NCBI RefSeq assembly: GCF_015163655.1
Contig: NZ_JADEUF010000030.1
Span: 1-35,848, forward strand
Reading direction: 5' to 3'
Length of the DNA: 35,848 nt
Source: Xenorhabdus griffiniae
Lineage (GTDB): Bacteria; Pseudomonadota; Gammaproteobacteria; Enterobacterales; Enterobacteriaceae
Under the pieces are notes generated by a model. The model was not told the DNA's origin and ran no database searches. It saw only the letters and a program-made list of their open reading frames with translations. Shown in pieces: positions 27,977-35,356 of this stretch (within the stretch, counting starts at the first letter, position 1; the number at the start of each line of letters is the position of its first letter). A program made the position numbers and the translations under genes.

Positions 27977-29308
27977 TTAATTGACCGCTTTGTTTTCAAA
28001 AGTCATTTGCCACTCATCTTGTGCCACGTTACCACCCAAAGCCCAACACGGGACAAGTTTTCTGTTCTCTGTATATGAAAGACTGCTTTCATAGAGATAA
28101 CATTTATAATATTCATTATAAATGTTACCGTTTTTTATAGTCCAAACGCTTTCTCTCGTTGGCACACCATTAATCCGGGTAAACACCGTTCTTCTGTTAT
28201 CCTCAATAAAAACACTGGCATACAAAAACTCTTTATAATAGGTGTTGAATATATAATACTGAGCATTTTTTTCATCGTAAGGAATTAACATCCAAAAACC
28301 ATTAATTACCTTATTTCCCGGAGCCCAGTCAAAAACCTGTCTCCTCTCCTCTACTGAGTCCATATATAAAGAAGCATAGAAATAATGCCTCCCATAATAT
28401 TCATTAAAAATAGAATATATCGGCAAATTATATAGATTTCTATTTTCATTCCTCTTTACTATCTCAGCAACCATTGCATCAGTGTAAAAGTCCATTACAA
28501 TGATCCCAATGTGTGGTGCCTCATTTTTTGAATTATCTACCAGATCACAACCCAACCCCTCTTTAAATTCATGGACCAGATTAAGTAGGAGTGGTTTGGC
28601 AAACGACTCTGGATAACCAGTGATTACTGAAGTTGGATCCTCTGGTGCACCACAGTGATTTAAATATATTTCAGGTTTATCATTATTTCGATTTGATTTC
28701 GTTGACTCATTTACAAAGTCAATTATTTTTGATTTCTTACGTGGTTCATCATAATGGACATTCACATCCTGAACCTTTATAGAACTATAGGGAATTCCTG
28801 GCAATGTAAGTACATTTGAAAGAATAACAATCTTTCCCCTTACTTCACCAAGTGTTGGAATAGCAGACTCCAGATACATGCTGCTATGATAGAATGAGTA
28901 ATGTGTATTAAATATTTTTAAAAATTCACTATCAGGAGTAGATGATCCTTCTTGTTTTATTCTCATAATAATGGTTTCAGAACTATTATACTCCAGAAAG
29001 GAAATGCATTCATTTAAAACATCACCAAAGTTTATATTGAGATAAAATTTATCATAATGGATGGTGAATACGTCATTAATTGCACAACATCTAATATCCA
29101 GATAACGGATACCATCTTCCAGTTGTTTTGTTATTGTACAATCCGAATTTTGTGTGGCAATATTTCTATCAACAATACTCGGTTGCCCCGATGCCCCTTT
29201 TCTGGCACAGCTGATGTGAGTTCCCGGAATAGATATGCACGCTAAACTTTTACTGTCATCGATGCAACTCATCCAGTTGTTAGTATTGCTTAATAACGAA
29301 TATCTCAT
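27977..29308 (-). CDS. phosphatidylinositol-specific phospholipase C-like protein with C-terminal repeat domain
   Basis: The start is the ATG at 29306-29308, preceded by GGGGAGG at 5-base spacing; an in-frame start 15 codons upstream has no such SD. The 443-residue protein has a PLC-X barrel. SIPGTHIS carries the first catalytic histidine (H31), YLDIRC the paired Asp71/Arg73, and FTIHYDKFY the second histidine (H84), matching bacterial PI-PLC, which cleaves phosphatidylinositol to a cyclic phosphate. From about residue 300, three repeats (NEYYGRHYFYASLY, NTYYKEFLYASVF, NEYYKCYLYESSL at about 302, 355 and 398) suggest a beta-trefoil-like binding domain. No signal peptide is visible, unlike Bacillus PI-PLC, so the export route is unclear. 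AT-rich and inserted between two ldhA 3' ends, it looks acquired. Confidence 0.88.
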   Translation of the reverse strand: MRYSLLSNTNNWMSCIDDSKSLACISIPGTHISCARKGASGQPSIVDRNIATQNSDCTITKQLEDGIRYLDIRCCAINDVFTIHYDKFYLNINFGDVLNECISFLEYNSSETIIMRIKQEGSSTPDSEFLKIFNTHYSFYHSSMYLESAIPTLGEVRGKIVILSNVLTLPGIPYSSIKVQDVNVHYDEPRKKSKIIDFVNESTKSNRNNDKPEIYLNHCGAPEDPTSVITGYPESFAKPLLLNLVHEFKEGLGCDLVDNSKNEAPHIGIIVMDFYTDAMVAEIVKRNENRNLYNLPIYSIFNEYYGRHYFYASLYMDSVEERRQVFDWAPGNKVINGFWMLIPYDEKNAQYYIFNTYYKEFLYASVFIEDNRRTVFTRINGVPTRESVWTIKNGNIYNEYYKCYLYESSLSYTENRKLVPCWALGGNVAQDEWQMTFENKAVN

Positions 29309-29359
29309 ACTTACCTCCCCAAAAAAATAATACTGTGATACCTTATTAATCAAAGAATC

Positions 29360-29391
29360 TAAGTTCCACTCGGCAGGCGATGCTATTTCCC
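29360..29391 (-). pseudogene. fragment resembling part of the GhoS-like gene
   Basis: Thirty-two bases here match 30701-30732, inside the GhoS-like gene, at 28 positions, including the shared run GGCAGGCGATG. They correspond to the KWHRLPGGTY part of that protein. Nothing else of the gene remains. It fits as a relic from an old tandem duplication. Because the match is short, chance cannot be fully excluded. Confidence 0.5.
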
Positions 29392-29756
29392 TATTATCGA
29401 GAAAGATTAGAGAAATAGGCGATTAAGGAAAAAATTAAAGAATGGCTATTTCACCATCCTTAAGGACAAGATGACAGTTAGTATTAAATGGCTTATCTAC
29501 TCCTATTCACTCTTAATCTGGTTCGTCTCTTCCTCGGACAATAATCGTTATATAGTATATTGTTCATGTTAATAAAAGTTTTCTGACCCGGAATGCTCAC
29601 TAGAAAAACAAATAATGAACACTTGTAATTATAATAAAAGCAACTTTAATAAGCGTGCCCAACTTCACAAAACTGCACAATTTTTCTTGATATTGTAACG
29701 TATTGCATTTAATAAGGTTTTCCAGCATAATGCCATGCCCCAAATATCCAACGCAT

Positions 29757-29790
29757 GATATAAAACCCCTTTGATATCAAACAATAATAT
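29757..29790. repeat. short imperfect palindrome, copy 1
   Basis: GATATAAAACCCCTTTGATATC followed by AAACAATAATAT-like sequence in two parts (GATATAAAACCCC and TTTGATATCAAACAATAAT) matches 30973-31008. Both copies form a small GATAT/ATATC hairpin. Copy 1 lies 10 bp before the second ldhA 3' end; copy 2 lies just before the repeat upstream of ycgN. This is one of three collinear blocks suggesting duplication. In the rest of 29309-29756 I see only the remnant at 29360 and a doubtful short ORF at 29471-29572. Confidence 0.5.
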
Positions 29791-29800
29791 AATTACACGA

Positions 29801-30033
29801 GTTTATTAAGGATGATATCTTCCATCGTTTATCTTCTTGCCATAATGTGCTGTTCACTGGGCATCAAGCATTCTTAACCGAAGAAGCCTTAACCAGTATC
29901 AGAGAAACGACTTTGCAAAATATTCAGCAATTAGTTTCTGGAAAGGTTTGTCCAAATCTTGTTGAATAATTTTCAATAATTACTAATAACCGTTCCTATG
30001 ATTGTGATTACCCAGTATCAACTGGGTAATCGG
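29801..30033 (+). pseudogene. second copy of the ldhA 3' end
   Basis: This is a promoterless fragment encoding the last 52 or so residues of D-lactate dehydrogenase in frame, from DDIFHRLSSCHNVLFTGHQ to KVCPNLVE and a TAA at 29967-29969. It differs from intact ldhA at scattered positions (for example H for R in IFRRL, and R for S in SISET). Homology continues about 65 bp past the stop, through the hairpin region. It has no start codon context and cannot be a functional enzyme. It most likely marks a tandem duplication or an insertion that regenerated the ldhA end. Confidence 0.9.
30006..30031 (+). terminator. hairpin after the ldhA 3'-end copy
   Basis: GATTACCCAGT (30006-30016) and ACTGGGTAATC (30021-30031) form a perfect 11-bp stem with a 4-base loop. 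The equivalent place after intact ldhA (27802-27828) has a degenerate version but with a T-rich tail. The perfect stem suggests this copy kept the ancestral ldhA terminator. Confidence 0.55.
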
Positions 30034-30051
30034 GCATCAAATAATAAAATA

Positions 30052-30078
30052 AAACCCCGCCAAAGCGAGGCGAGGTTT
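30052..30078 (-). terminator. terminator of the 27-residue membrane-peptide gene
   Basis: On the minus strand AAACCTCGCC and GGCGGGGTTT pair over 10 positions with one mismatch around a 7-base loop, followed by TATTTTATTATTT. It lies 22 bases after the stop of the small gene at 30101-30184. Confidence 0.65.
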
Positions 30079-30100
30079 ATAGTTAATTTCGTTTATGTTC

Positions 30101-30184
30101 TTATGACAAGATAATGCCAATTGTCAATGTTACAGTAATCCAAACCCCTACAAACGTTACATAGCTCACCAATCTGTTCTTCAT
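30101..30184 (-). CDS. 27-residue single-span membrane peptide
   Basis: This small ORF is bounded by good signals: GAGGGA as SD 8 bases before the ATG, a TAA stop, and a rho-independent hairpin 22 bases downstream. The peptide starts MKNRLVSYVTFVGVWITV and ends IGIILS. It has a short basic N-terminus followed by about 20 hydrophobic residues, that is, one predicted transmembrane helix. I do not recognise a named family. Small membrane peptides of this size are common in enterobacteria. It is on the same strand as the GhoS-like gene (30535-30846), 350 bp downstream of it, with a palindromic repeat in between. Type V systems pair GhoS with a small membrane toxin (GhoT), but GhoT has about 57 residues and two spans, so any parallel is speculative. 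Confidence 0.65.
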   Translation of the reverse strand: MKNRLVSYVTFVGVWITVTLTIGIILS

Positions 30185-30346
30185 TTTACTTTCCCTCATT
30201 ATCAAACAAACATCCATAGCTGCACGGTAGTGGCCCTAACGATCTGACATAAAAAATATAAACAGCATTTAATATATATTTGGTATGCGGCATAAGTGCC
30301 ATATTAATATTTATTACAAAGGGTATTAAATTAGCCAGGTTGTTAT

Positions 30347-30447
30347 ATACCAATCTAATTTCAATGCGTGTGATGTCTCCCCGCTTTGCGGGGAGACATC
30401 AGGTTTCATCGCGTGTTGTAAAGTGAAACTTGAAGTTTAATGTGTAT
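30347..30447 (+). repeat. MITE-like palindromic repeat, copy A
   Basis: This 101-bp element begins ATACCAATCTAATTTCAA and ends ACTTGAAGTTTAATGTGTAT. Its ends are imperfect inverted repeats. The centre holds a 14-bp perfect hairpin, TGATGTCTCCCCGC (30371-30384) and GCGGGGAGACATCA (30388-30401), around TTT. It aligns with copy B throughout and with copy C except for the hairpin. It codes for nothing. It separates the GhoS-like gene from the 27-residue membrane peptide. I see nothing further in 30185-30534 beyond a weak T-rich hairpin after the GhoS-like stop. Confidence 0.8.
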
Positions 30448-30534
30448 ATTAGTAAGACAATGTTCAGGTAATAAAATTAACCAGAATAAGAGAGTTAGAT
30501 CATAAAAAAACACAACACGTGGTTTCTTAACGAA

Positions 30535-30846
30535 TTATTCACCAAAACCGGATTCAGTATGTGGTTTTTCGGGATATAGCGACGCACTCCAGTTACTGTA
30601 AGTGCAAACAAATATCGCAGGATCTTTATTTGAAAATGGTGTAGCCATAGATTTGATTTTTTCCGCCAACTGCACGGATTCCATCGTCGAATGACCAATA
30701 TAAGTGCCACCAGGCAGGCGATGCCATTTCCCATTAGGAAAGCGGATAGATTGGCTGAATTGATTCGCCGTCATCCTTTTATGTAATTTTTCATAACCCT
30801 CAATACCCGTGCCATAAAGCTCCACACGAATCAAATAACTTGCCAT
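30535..30846 (-). CDS. GhoS-like (DUF2622) small protein
   Basis: This 103-residue protein has an AAGGA SD 7 bases before the ATG. The sequence runs MASYLIRVELYG, YEKLHKRMTANQFSQSIRF, WHRLPGGTYIGHSTM, VQLAEKIKSMA, IFVCTYSNWSASLYP. This is the ferredoxin-like pattern I associate with the DUF2622/GhoS family. E. coli GhoS is the endoribonuclease antitoxin that cleaves ghoT mRNA (type V toxin-antitoxin). Similarity to E. coli GhoS itself looks remote, and many family members stand alone, so an antitoxin role is only a possibility. A 32-bp relic of a second copy lies at 29360-29391. The only small membrane-peptide gene nearby on this strand is at 30101-30184. Confidence 0.65.
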   Translation of the reverse strand: MASYLIRVELYGTGIEGYEKLHKRMTANQFSQSIRFPNGKWHRLPGGTYIGHSTMESVQLAEKIKSMATPFSNKDPAIFVCTYSNWSASLYPEKPHTESGFGE

Positions 30847-30972
30847 GTCTCTTTCCTTGTTTTTGATTTTTGACCAAACAAGTTATCAGTTTTTCTTTAC
30901 TGTTTAAAGTCAGAAAAACGGGAGAAAAATCCGATATTAATGCCAATTCCGAAACTTACATTATAGGTATTT

Positions 30973-31008
30973 GATATAAAATCCTTTTCATATCAAATAA
31001 TAAGATAT
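30973..31008. repeat. short imperfect palindrome, copy 2
   Basis: GATATAAAATCC and CATATCAAATAATAAGATAT match 29757-29790. TTTGATAT and ATATCAAA here form an 8-bp stem. It abuts repeat copy B. Confidence 0.5.
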
Positions 31009-31108
31009 ACCAATCTAACTTTAAGATGCGTGTGATTTCTCCCCGCATCGCGGGGAGGCATCAGGTTTCATAAAGTGTTTAAAGCGCAACTTGAAGTTTA
31101 ATGCGTAT
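31007..31108 (+). repeat. MITE-like palindromic repeat, copy B
   Basis: This 102-bp element begins ATACCAATCTAACTTTAAG and ends AACTTGAAGTTTAATGCGTAT in inverted-repeat fashion. A central CTCCCCGC/GCGGGGAG hairpin surrounds ATC. It ends 2 bases before the ycgN stop codon, so the hairpin may now serve as the 3' end structure of the ycgL-ycgN transcript. Confidence 0.8.
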
Positions 31109-31110
31109 CA

Positions 31111-31545
31111 TTACATTGGTGTATTTAAAATATGCTCTTCCCAATCCACCACATCCACTTCACGCACAGCAATATGCCTGACAGAAATACGCTCCGCATG
31201 CATGGCCGATTTTGAACCACTGACCAATGGATGCCAAGGTAGGAGTCTTTGCCCCTCGCCAATCAGACGATAAGCACACGTCTTTGGCAGCCATTCAAAG
31301 GTGTTCATATTCTCACGGGTCAATTTGATACAGTCAGGCTCGTATCTGAAACGATCTTCATAATTCTTGCACTGGCAGGTTTTAATATTCAGTTGATTGC
31401 AAGCAACATTGGTAAAATAAATTTCATCCGTATCCTCATCCATCAACTTATGCAGGCAGCACTGACCGCAGCCATCACATAGTGCTTCCCATTCTTGATC
31501 TGTCATTTGTTCTAAGGTTTTCACCTGCCAGAAAGGTTGAGACAT
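31111..31545 (-). CDS. ycgN: YcgN, UPF0260 cysteine-cluster protein
   Basis: This is an UPF0260 (YcgN) family protein of about 144-148 residues. The signature is the cysteine cluster [13 protein letters not shown], with further cysteines in [22 protein letters not shown] and KTCAYRL, consistent with metal or Fe-S binding. Sequence blocks such as [13 protein letters not shown] and [20 protein letters not shown] are nearly identical to E. coli YcgN. The first ATG (31555-31557) directly abuts the GAGGA SD with no spacing. I therefore prefer the ATG of MSQPFWQ at 31543-31545, 12 bases from the SD, although both are possible. It is last in the ycgL operon and its stop abuts a palindromic repeat. 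The biochemical function is not established. Confidence 0.93.
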   Translation of the reverse strand: MSQPFWQVKTLEQMTDQEWEALCDGCGQCCLHKLMDEDTDEIYFTNVACNQLNIKTCQCKNYEDRFRYEPDCIKLTRENMNTFEWLPKTCAYRLIGEGQRLLPWHPLVSGSKSAMHAERISVRHIAVREVDVVDWEEHILNTPM

Positions 31546-31566
31546 AATTTCTGTCATTCCTCGTAG

Positions 31567-32223
31567 TTAAATCACTCTGGTTGTCAAAACGTGCTCATTG
31601 AGAGAAACATCTAACACATCACCAGATTGCAATGGCCCTACGCCTTCAGGCGTTCCCGTCAAGATAATATCGCCCGGACGTAAGGTAAAAAAACGCGACA
31701 TGTAGCTAATCAACGGGATGATAGGCGTTCGCATGTCACTCGTATTGCCGTTTTGACGTAATTCACCATTGACTGTCAAAGAAAGTTCGGCATTTTGTGG
31801 ATCACCAAAGGCATTGACAGGAATAAACCCTGATATCGGGCATGATCGATCAAATGCCTTACTTTTTTCCCACGGTTGCCCCGATTGTTTAAATTCACGC
31901 TGCAAATCACGTAATGTCAAATCCAGTGCAACTGCGAAACCTGCAATCGCCTGACTGACTCGCTCTTCATTGGCATTCTTAAGTGCTGAACCAATCAAAA
32001 CAGCCAATTCTATTTCATGGTGCACAGCACCTAATTCTTGTGGGATGAAAACAGGCTGGCGCAGATCACACAGCGCTGTTTCAGGTTTGATGAATATCAC
32101 CGGCTCTTCAGTGGATTGGGAGCCCATCTCTTTCATATGCTTGTCATAATTACTGCCGACACAAACAACCTTATTAGCAGGAAAATCTAACAATACTCCC
32201 TGCCAATCCCGATGCTGGTACAT
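31567..32223 (-). CDS. ycgM: YcgM, fumarylacetoacetate hydrolase-family protein
   Basis: This 218-residue enzyme of the FAH superfamily matches the E. coli length of about 219. Motifs are VCVGSNYDKHMKEM, the metal ligands in HHEIELAVLIG (Glu-x-Glu), DLTLRDLQ with the catalytic Asp, and the substrate loop ILTGTPEGVGPLQSGD. Relatives hydrolyse acylpyruvates or act on oxaloacetate; the true substrate of YcgM is uncertain. AAGGA lies just before the ATG. It sits between the lytic transglycosylase and ycgN with gaps of 37 and about 20 bp, so it is cotranscribed with them. Confidence 0.93.
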   Translation of the reverse strand: MYQHRDWQGVLLDFPANKVVCVGSNYDKHMKEMGSQSTEEPVIFIKPETALCDLRQPVFIPQELGAVHHEIELAVLIGSALKNANEERVSQAIAGFAVALDLTLRDLQREFKQSGQPWEKSKAFDRSCPISGFIPVNAFGDPQNAELSLTVNGELRQNGNTSDMRTPIIPLISYMSRFFTLRPGDIILTGTPEGVGPLQSGDVLDVSLNEHVLTTRVI

Positions 32224-32260
32224 AACATGGTTCCTTTATCTTGTTTTCAGGATTTGATTT

Positions 32261-33346
32261 TCAGCGAGTGAGAAAATGAGTACGTTGCATAATACCGTCT
32301 GCCATCATACCAACACTGAGGGCAAAATAGTAAGAGCGATTCCAGTGCATAATAGTGCGGAAATTTTGAGTCACCCAAAATGCCCGTTGGGCCGAATCAT
32401 CAGGGATGACTATCCAACCTTTCGTATTTGCAGGTAATTTAGCAAAATGCGGAGATGAAATTCCCAATGCCTGCCATTGAGCAATGGTTTTTCCCTGTTC
32501 GGGTTTAACGCCTTCTAAAGCGATATCAAAGCTTGTAGGTAACGAGATGGCATATCCCCAAGGTAAGCCCGGTTTCCATCCTTCCTTATGTAAGTAATTG
32601 GCAGTCGAGGCAAAAACATCTGCTTTATTACGCCAAATATCAATTTGACCATCACCATCGCCATCGGCACCATACGTTAAGTAAGAGGTTGGCATAAATT
32701 GGTTTTGTCCCATTGCGCCCGCCCAAGAACCTTTTAGCGCCTGATCTTTATCAATATATTGATTTTCAATTATTTCTAACGCTGCCAGTAACTGTTTGAT
32801 AAAAAACACTTCTCGGCGTCCCTCAAAAGCCAGCGTAGATAAAGCCGAAATGACATCTTCTTTTCCCTGAAATTTGCCAAAACCACTTTCTAATCCCCAC
32901 AAAGCAACAATATAAGCTTCGGGTACACCGTATTTATGGCTGATCCTTGCTAACAGGGACTTATTATCCTCATATTCCCGGGCACCCTGCTCAATCTTCC
33001 AGGTTGGCAAGACACGCGTCAGGTAATCATCCAGAGTCACTTTCTTTTCTGGCTGGTTACGATCGGCTTTAATAACGCGCGGGATAAAATGGATATTGGT
33101 AAATGCTCGATCTAATGTTTTTTCACTGATCCCTTGCTCTCTGGCTTGCTGTTTTAGCAAAACCACATAGGCGGGGAACTGTGATGGTTCACGGGCACTC
33201 AATGGAAAATCTTGCTCCAATGCCCTGACTTCAGCGTGGGATCGTGAAGCCAACACGGATGGATGGTACAATTGTTTGCCACTTAATGTACTGCACCCTG
33301 CCAGCAAAGTTGCTGTCAATAAAGTCAGCCCAGTGATTAATTTCAT
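32261..33346 (-). CDS. lytic murein transglycosylase lipoprotein (MltB family)
   Basis: This is a membrane-bound lytic transglycosylase that cleaves the glycan strand of peptidoglycan to form 1,6-anhydro ends. The start is the ATG at 33344-33346, with a strong GGAGGAG SD at 7-base spacing; the TTG six codons upstream lies beyond the SD. The 361-residue protein has a lipobox LAGC (Cys 18), the MltB-type catalytic domain with the glutamate in WGLESGFGKFQG (about residue 153), and SWAGAMGQNQFMPTSYLTYGADGDGDGQ, which also resembles a calcium-binding loop. The C-terminal peptidoglycan-binding part (WNRSYYFALSVGMMADGI) is complete. It lies between ycgL and ycgM. I give no symbol because several MltB paralogues exist. 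Confidence 0.9.
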   Translation of the reverse strand: MKLITGLTLLTATLLAGCSTLSGKQLYHPSVLASRSHAEVRALEQDFPLSAREPSQFPAYVVLLKQQAREQGISEKTLDRAFTNIHFIPRVIKADRNQPEKKVTLDDYLTRVLPTWKIEQGAREYEDNKSLLARISHKYGVPEAYIVALWGLESGFGKFQGKEDVISALSTLAFEGRREVFFIKQLLAALEIIENQYIDKDQALKGSWAGAMGQNQFMPTSYLTYGADGDGDGQIDIWRNKADVFASTANYLHKEGWKPGLPWGYAISLPTSFDIALEGVKPEQGKTIAQWQALGISSPHFAKLPANTKGWIVIPDDSAQRAFWVTQNFRTIMHWNRSYYFALSVGMMADGIMQRTHFLTR

Positions 33347-33395
33347 AAATCGGCTCCTCCTCAATAATTCAGGATCAGGCAGTTACCCGCAATTT

Positions 33396-33677
33396 TTATT
33401 GTTTAGGCGGCTTATTTGGTGCCAGGTGCGCATTGAGCAAACTTTCCACTGGCGGTGGTACTTGCAGGTAAAAACCTTGCTCACTCAACGCGGTTTTTAC
33501 TTTTTCAATATCAGCATTGGCCAGTTTTTTTCTTTCTGTTAATGAAATCATCATTGAATATTGAGGTTCACCAAACGTTTTTAACAACTCGTCAGGAACG
33601 CGCGAAAAATCGCCTCTTTTTTCAATATACAGATATGTTTGGTCACGTTTTGGGCTTCTGTAGATTACACAAATCAT
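33396..33677 (-). CDS. ycgL: YcgL domain protein
   Basis: This 93-residue protein has the YcgL family pattern: [59 protein letters not shown]. The E. coli protein is slightly longer at both ends, and its function is not settled. It is the first gene of the minus-strand operon ycgL / transglycosylase / ycgM / ycgN and divergent from minC, as in E. coli. Confidence 0.93.
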   Translation of the reverse strand: MICVIYRSPKRDQTYLYIEKRGDFSRVPDELLKTFGEPQYSMMISLTERKKLANADIEKVKTALSEQGFYLQVPPPVESLLNAHLAPNKPPKQ

Positions 33678-33709
33678 TGTTATAAACTCTTTTAAATTAA
33701 CGCTGTGAC

Positions 33710-33736
33710 TTGCTTGAATAATTCACTAACTATAAC
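33710..33736 (+). promoter_or_regulatory. candidate minC promoter
   Basis: TTGCTT (33710-33715) and TATAAC (33731-33736) are separated by 15 bases in the 156-bp ycgL-minC divergent region. The match is weak and the spacing short. Confidence 0.25.
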
Positions 33737-33833
33737 ATGCTTATTATATCTAAGAATATCGTCTCCCAGAGGCTTAGGAAAATGTTTGTGTAAACTACCT
33801 TGGGAAACTTAACCTTGCTGAGTCAGAATATCG

Positions 33834-34517
33834 ATGTCACAATCGCCAATTGAGCTAAAAGGCAGTAATTTTACGCTTTCGGTCGTTCATTTATATGATG
33901 ACCAGCCGGAAGTTATTCATAAAGCTATGCAGGAAAAAATGGAGCAAGCGCCCGAATTCCTGAAAAATGCGCCCGTTGTTATCAATATATCTGCTCTCCC
34001 TGTCGATGCAGATCTCCTCGCACTCCACCGAGCCATTGAGTCAGTAGGGTTGCGCATCGTTGGCATCAGCGGTTGCCAAAACGAAGAGCAACGAGAAGTT
34101 GTTCTAAAATCTGAACTTCCTTTATTGAAAGAAGGTAAAAGTCAGAAAGTTCTTACTCAAGAAAATAAACCGGCTGAACCTATTTTCAAAAAAACTCGTA
34201 TAATTAATACACCTGTTCGTTCAGGACAAAGAATTTATGCACCAAACAGTGATCTTATTGTGACAAATAATGTGAGCGCTGGTGCAGAATTAATCGCTGA
34301 TGGAAATATTCATATATATGGTGTGCTGCGTGGACGAGTATTAGCAGGCGCATCTGGTGATCAAGAAAGCCAGATTTTCTGCACCCATTTAAACGCTGAA
34401 CTCACCTCTATAGCAGGTCAATATTGGCTCAGCGAGAAAATTCCAGAAAATTTTGTTGGCAAGGCAGCAAAATTACGTCTGGTGAACAATGAATTAACTA
34501 TTGAAACTTTAGTCTAG
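33834..34517 (+). CDS. minC: septum site-determining protein MinC
   Basis: MinC inhibits FtsZ ring formation away from mid-cell and is carried to the membrane by MinD. The protein has 227 residues (E. coli 231). The N-terminal FtsZ-inhibiting domain covers about 1-100 ([25 protein letters not shown]), followed by a linker. The C-terminal beta-helix dimer and MinD-binding domain starts near residue 125, with the conserved RSGQRIYAP and [16 protein letters not shown]. The SD is weak. It is first in minCDE, 23 bp before minD. Confidence 0.97.
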   Translation: MSQSPIELKGSNFTLSVVHLYDDQPEVIHKAMQEKMEQAPEFLKNAPVVINISALPVDADLLALHRAIESVGLRIVGISGCQNEEQREVVLKSELPLLKEGKSQKVLTQENKPAEPIFKKTRIINTPVRSGQRIYAPNSDLIVTNNVSAGAELIADGNIHIYGVLRGRVLAGASGDQESQIFCTHLNAELTSIAGQYWLSEKIPENFVGKAAKLRLVNNELTIETLV

Positions 34518-34540
34518 CCCTTATAACAAGGAATCGCTTC

Positions 34541-35353
34541 ATGGCACGCATTATTGTTGTTACATCTGGTAAAGGTGGCGTTGGCAAAACCACTTCAAGC
34601 GCGGCCATTGCTACCGGCCTCGCCCAAAGAGGAAAAAAAACCGTCGTTATTGATTTTGATATCGGTTTACGAAACCTCGACCTCATTATGGGATGTGAAC
34701 GCCGTGTGGTTTTTGACTTCGTGAACGTCATTCAAGGTGACGCCAGCCTGAACCAGGCCATTATCAAAGATAAACGCACAGATAATCTCTATATTCTGCC
34801 CGCTTCCCAGACTCGCGATAAAGAAGCACTCACCCGAGACGGCGTTGAAAAAATTCTGAATGAATTGGACCAACAGGGATTTGAGTTCATTATCTGTGAT
34901 TCACCTGCTGGTATTGAAAGCGGCGCATTGATGGCGCTTTACTTTGCCGATGAAGCAATTATTACGACAAACCCTGAAGTCTCTTCTGTTCGTGACTCTG
35001 ATCGTATTTTAGGTATCCTGGCATCCAAATCACGCCGAGCAGAACAAGGTGACGAGCCTATCAAAGAGCACCTTCTGCTGACACGCTATAATCCAGGGCG
35101 TGTGAACCGCGGCGATATGTTGAGTATGGAAGATGTACTGGAAATTCTGTGCATTCCTTTGCTTGGTGTTATCCCTGAAGATCAATCTGTTCTCCGTTCA
35201 TCCAACCAAGGGGAACCGGTCATTTTGGACAAAGACTCTGACGCGGGTAAAGCATACGAAGATACTGTTTTACGTTTACTCGGTGAAGAGCGGCCTTTCC
35301 GTTTCATCGAAGAAGAAAAAAAGGGCTTTTTAAAACGCCTGTTTGGGGGGTAA
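34541..35353 (+). CDS. minD: septum site-determining ATPase MinD
   Basis: MinD is the deviant Walker A ATPase that binds the membrane when ATP-loaded, recruits MinC, and oscillates under MinE. It has 270 residues, as in E. coli. The deviant Walker A GKGGVGKTT lies at residues 10-18 with the signature Lys11 and Lys16. Switch I carries DFDIGLRNLD, switch II carries DSPAGIESGA, and the C-terminal amphipathic membrane-targeting helix is EEKKGFLKRLFGG. AAGGAA serves as SD. It is followed 3 bp later by minE. Confidence 0.98.
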   Translation: MARIIVVTSGKGGVGKTTSSAAIATGLAQRGKKTVVIDFDIGLRNLDLIMGCERRVVFDFVNVIQGDASLNQAIIKDKRTDNLYILPASQTRDKEALTRDGVEKILNELDQQGFEFIICDSPAGIESGALMALYFADEAIITTNPEVSSVRDSDRILGILASKSRRAEQGDEPIKEHLLLTRYNPGRVNRGDMLSMEDVLEILCIPLLGVIPEDQSVLRSSNQGEPVILDKDSDAGKAYEDTVLRLLGEERPFRFIEEEKKGFLKRLFGG

Positions 35354-35356
35354 CGC

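Noticed and set aside
27977-30100. Integrase-mediated genomic island at ldhA
   Set aside because: The direct repeat of the ldhA end suggests it, but there is no integrase or tRNA, and the two other collinear repeats fit a tandem duplication better.
30495-30734. Alternative minus-strand frame overlapping the GhoS-like gene
   Set aside because: The 30535-30846 frame has the proper SD and a recognisable protein pattern; the other frame has neither.
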